A program made the position numbers and the translations under genes. Below the pieces are notes generated by a model. It was not told where the DNA came from, searched no databases, and saw nothing but the letters and a program-made list of their open reading frames with translations. From NORP309 sp964564165 (GTDB lineage Bacteria > Pseudomonadota > Gammaproteobacteria > Xanthomonadales > Marinicellaceae), in contig CAZLZZ010000009.1 in NCBI GenBank assembly GCA_964564165.1, forward strand, positions 1-35,238: 35,238 bases of DNA, written 5' to 3'. Positions 33,984 through 35,238 of this stretch are shown here, piece after piece. Numbering within the stretch: the stretch's first letter is position 1; the number at the start of each line of letters is the position of its first letter.

Positions 33984-35238
33984 TTATATCTCCTTGCTGC
34001 TGGTTTTCTTACTAATCTTCTTGATAACTTTCTTTGCGACTTTTTTAGTTGTCTTTTTTGTAGTCTTCTTTGTTGTCTTTTGGGCTACTTTCTTTGCTGT
34101 TTTCTTAGCCGTCTTTTTAGTTGTTTTCTTAGTTATTTTCTTGGTTGTATTTTTAGCCACTGTTTTATTGAGTTTCTTTAATAAAATACTGCTGCCTTGT
34201 CCACCTGCGGCACAAGCCGAGATTAAAGCATATTCACCATCACTTTCTTCCAGTCTTCTGGCTGCCGAAATCAACAATCTGCCGCCTGTAGCACCAAAGG
34301 GATGTCCCAAACTTAGAGAACCACCTTGGCTGTTGATTTTATCCATGGGTATTTCGCCGAATGCGCCTTTTAAACCTAGGCGTTTGACACAAAATTCTTT
34401 GTCTTTTAAAGCAGCCAAATTTGCCAATACTTGACCCGCAAAAGCTTCATGAATTTCAAACACATCAATATCTGATATTTTTAAACCCGCTTCATTTAAT
34501 AGTTTTGGAATAGTAAAAGCCGGCCCCAATAACAATTCGCCATTGGGGTCATGAGCAGAATAGTTGTAACCTTGAATGACAATGTTAGGTTTATAACCTT
34601 GTTTTTTGGCTTCAACCACATCCATCAACAAACAAGCCGAAGCGCCATCTGTTAATGGTGAAGCATTACCAGCTGTCACTGTTCCATTAGGTCGAACAAA
34701 TACAGGTTTTAAGCTGGATAATTTTTGAATGGTTGAGGTCGCATAAAAAGTGTTGTCTTGTTTCATCGGTGCAAAAGAAGGTGGAGCGATAATGGCTTGA
34801 ACTTCATTTTCGAACTTGCCATCTTCCCAGGCCTTGGTAGCCAATTGATGGGACCTTAAAGCAAATTCATCTTGTTCTAATCGGGTGACACCAAATCGAG
34901 CAGCCAGTCTATCGGCATCTTGCCCCATAGTTTCGCCTGTTGAAAACTCCGCAATGGCAGGAGCCACAGGTACTAAATCTTTAAACTTAAATTGTTTAAA
35001 CAATGACCAATAGTCCTTAGCACCACGAGCTTTTTGTGCTTTGAGTAATACAGCTTTAAGTTTATCAGAAATTCTCACCGGTGCATCAGAAGTTGATTCT
35101 ACACCACCTGCCACTGCTGTTTTCATAACTCCTGCTTGAATAGCTTCAACAGTGTTAGTTATCGCACGGTTAGCAGAGATACAAGCCTGGGTAACAGTTG
35201 AGGCAGGAATAGATAAATCGTAACCAGCACCAATCAAT
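33984..35238 (-). CDS. fadI: Acetyl-CoA C-acyltransferase (thiolase, beta subunit) with Lys/Thr-rich tail; 5' end outside the window
   Basis: The last 417 codons of a thiolase; the N-terminus lies beyond the window. It splits 3-ketoacyl-CoA with CoA in the last step of beta-oxidation. The nucleophile Cys is in VTQACISAN, a version shared with the mitochondrial trifunctional beta subunit. The HEAF motif is in FEIHEAFAGQVL, the second catalytic pair in GGSLSLGHPFGATGG and CAAGGQGSS. A normal thiolase ends just after this, at SSILLKKL. Here 62 further residues follow (nucleotides 33987-34172), about 26 of them Lys and 15 Thr, in repeats such as KKTTKKTAKKTAKKVA, resembling histone-H1-like bacterial tails. 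The 3' end carries the fadJ ribosome binding site. Confidence 0.92.
   Translation of the reverse strand, partial: LIGAGYDLSIPASTVTQACISANRAITNTVEAIQAGVMKTAVAGGVESTSDAPVRISDKLKAVLLKAQKARGAKDYWSLFKQFKFKDLVPVAPAIAEFSTGETMGQDADRLAARFGVTRLEQDEFALRSHQLATKAWEDGKFENEVQAIIAPPSFAPMKQDNTFYATSTIQKLSSLKPVFVRPNGTVTAGNASPLTDGASACLLMDVVEAKKQGYKPNIVIQGYNYSAHDPNGELLLGPAFTIPKLLNEAGLKISDIDVFEIHEAFAGQVLANLAALKDKEFCVKRLGLKGAFGEIPMDKINSQGGSLSLGHPFGATGGRLLISAARRLEESDGEYALISACAAGGQGSSILLKKLNKTVAKNTTKKITKKTTKKTAKKTAKKVAQKTTKKTTKKTTKKVAKKVIKKISKKTSSKEI
33987..34172 (-). repeat. Degenerate repeat coding the KKTTKKTAKK tail
   Basis: The minus strand is a run of AAG/AAA AAG/AAA ACT/GTT triplets that encodes the thiolase tail. 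Codons vary between copies, so the protein pattern is better kept than the DNA pattern, which points to selection on the basic tail rather than simple slippage. Confidence 0.7.

Noticed and set aside
33925..34434. Plus-strand frame with a long Phe/Val/Leu-rich 'membrane' stretch
   Set aside because: It is the complement of the Lys/Thr codons of the thiolase tail; the hydrophobic pattern is a by-product.

Overview
The window looks like a chromosomal stretch of an AT-rich gammaproteobacterium. The evidence is the combination of PurT, the fused RlmK/RlmL methyltransferase, TruD, LpxH, a periplasmic cyclophilin, a CsiV-like protein, leucine-degradation (Liu) genes and a FadI/FadJ beta-oxidation pair. 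The style (YVTN/cytochrome c proteins with a C-terminal 'GxWYxPxRSGxG' module, DUF6502, class III aminotransferase) reminds me of marine lineages such as Marinicella or Kangiella, but that placement is inference. A run of exactly 100 N (26727-26826) marks a scaffold join, so the two sides need not be truly adjacent.

Layout. 1-843: non-coding repeat cluster with a ~300 bp direct duplication and REP-like palindromes. 844-12511 (+): membrane-anchored glutaredoxin, a large diheme beta-propeller protein, a secreted PHB-depolymerase-type esterase, purT, rlmKL, a DUF2288 protein, pruA-type P5C dehydrogenase, a VOC protein and a DUF1207 envelope protein. 12675-13721 (-): truD. 13722-17655: an accessory island with a DUF262/DUF1524 (GmrSD-type) nuclease gene between two ~60-85 bp direct repeats, a terminator, a 271 bp MITE-like element, a start-less antitoxin remnant beside it, a cold-shock-domain/DUF1294 membrane protein and a small secreted unknown. 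17867-23650 (-): asnS, an Arg-rich repeat protein, a class III aminotransferase, lpxH, ppiA and liuC. 23680-26726 (-): foreign-looking block (frameshifted remnant, possible DUF3843 protein, AAA/DUF4143 ATPase cut by the N gap). 26827-30098 (-): liuB, a YceI-like lipoprotein and a CsiV-like protein. 30603-31766 (+): a 75-residue exported peptide with four ADSDGTN repeats, then a DUF6502 regulator-like protein. 31885-35238 (-): fadJ-like and fadI-like genes, the thiolase running off the window edge.

How the genes work together. The metabolic theme is oxidation of amino acids and fatty acids to acetyl-CoA or glutamate: PruA (proline), LiuB/LiuC (leucine) and FadI/FadJ. LiuB and LiuC, normally operon neighbours, are separated here by the foreign-looking block and the gap. 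purT-rlmKL-DUF2288 are packed with 1 bp spacing or 4 bp overlap and are probably co-transcribed. fadI-fadJ form a two-gene operon in which the fadJ ribosome binding site lies inside the end of the thiolase gene.

The least explained items are the ADSDGTN-repeat peptide, the 62-residue Lys/Thr histone-H1-like tail on the thiolase, the DFxDRRK-repeat protein upstream of asnS, and the DUF3843-like/AAA block. No tRNA, rRNA or CRISPR was recognised.
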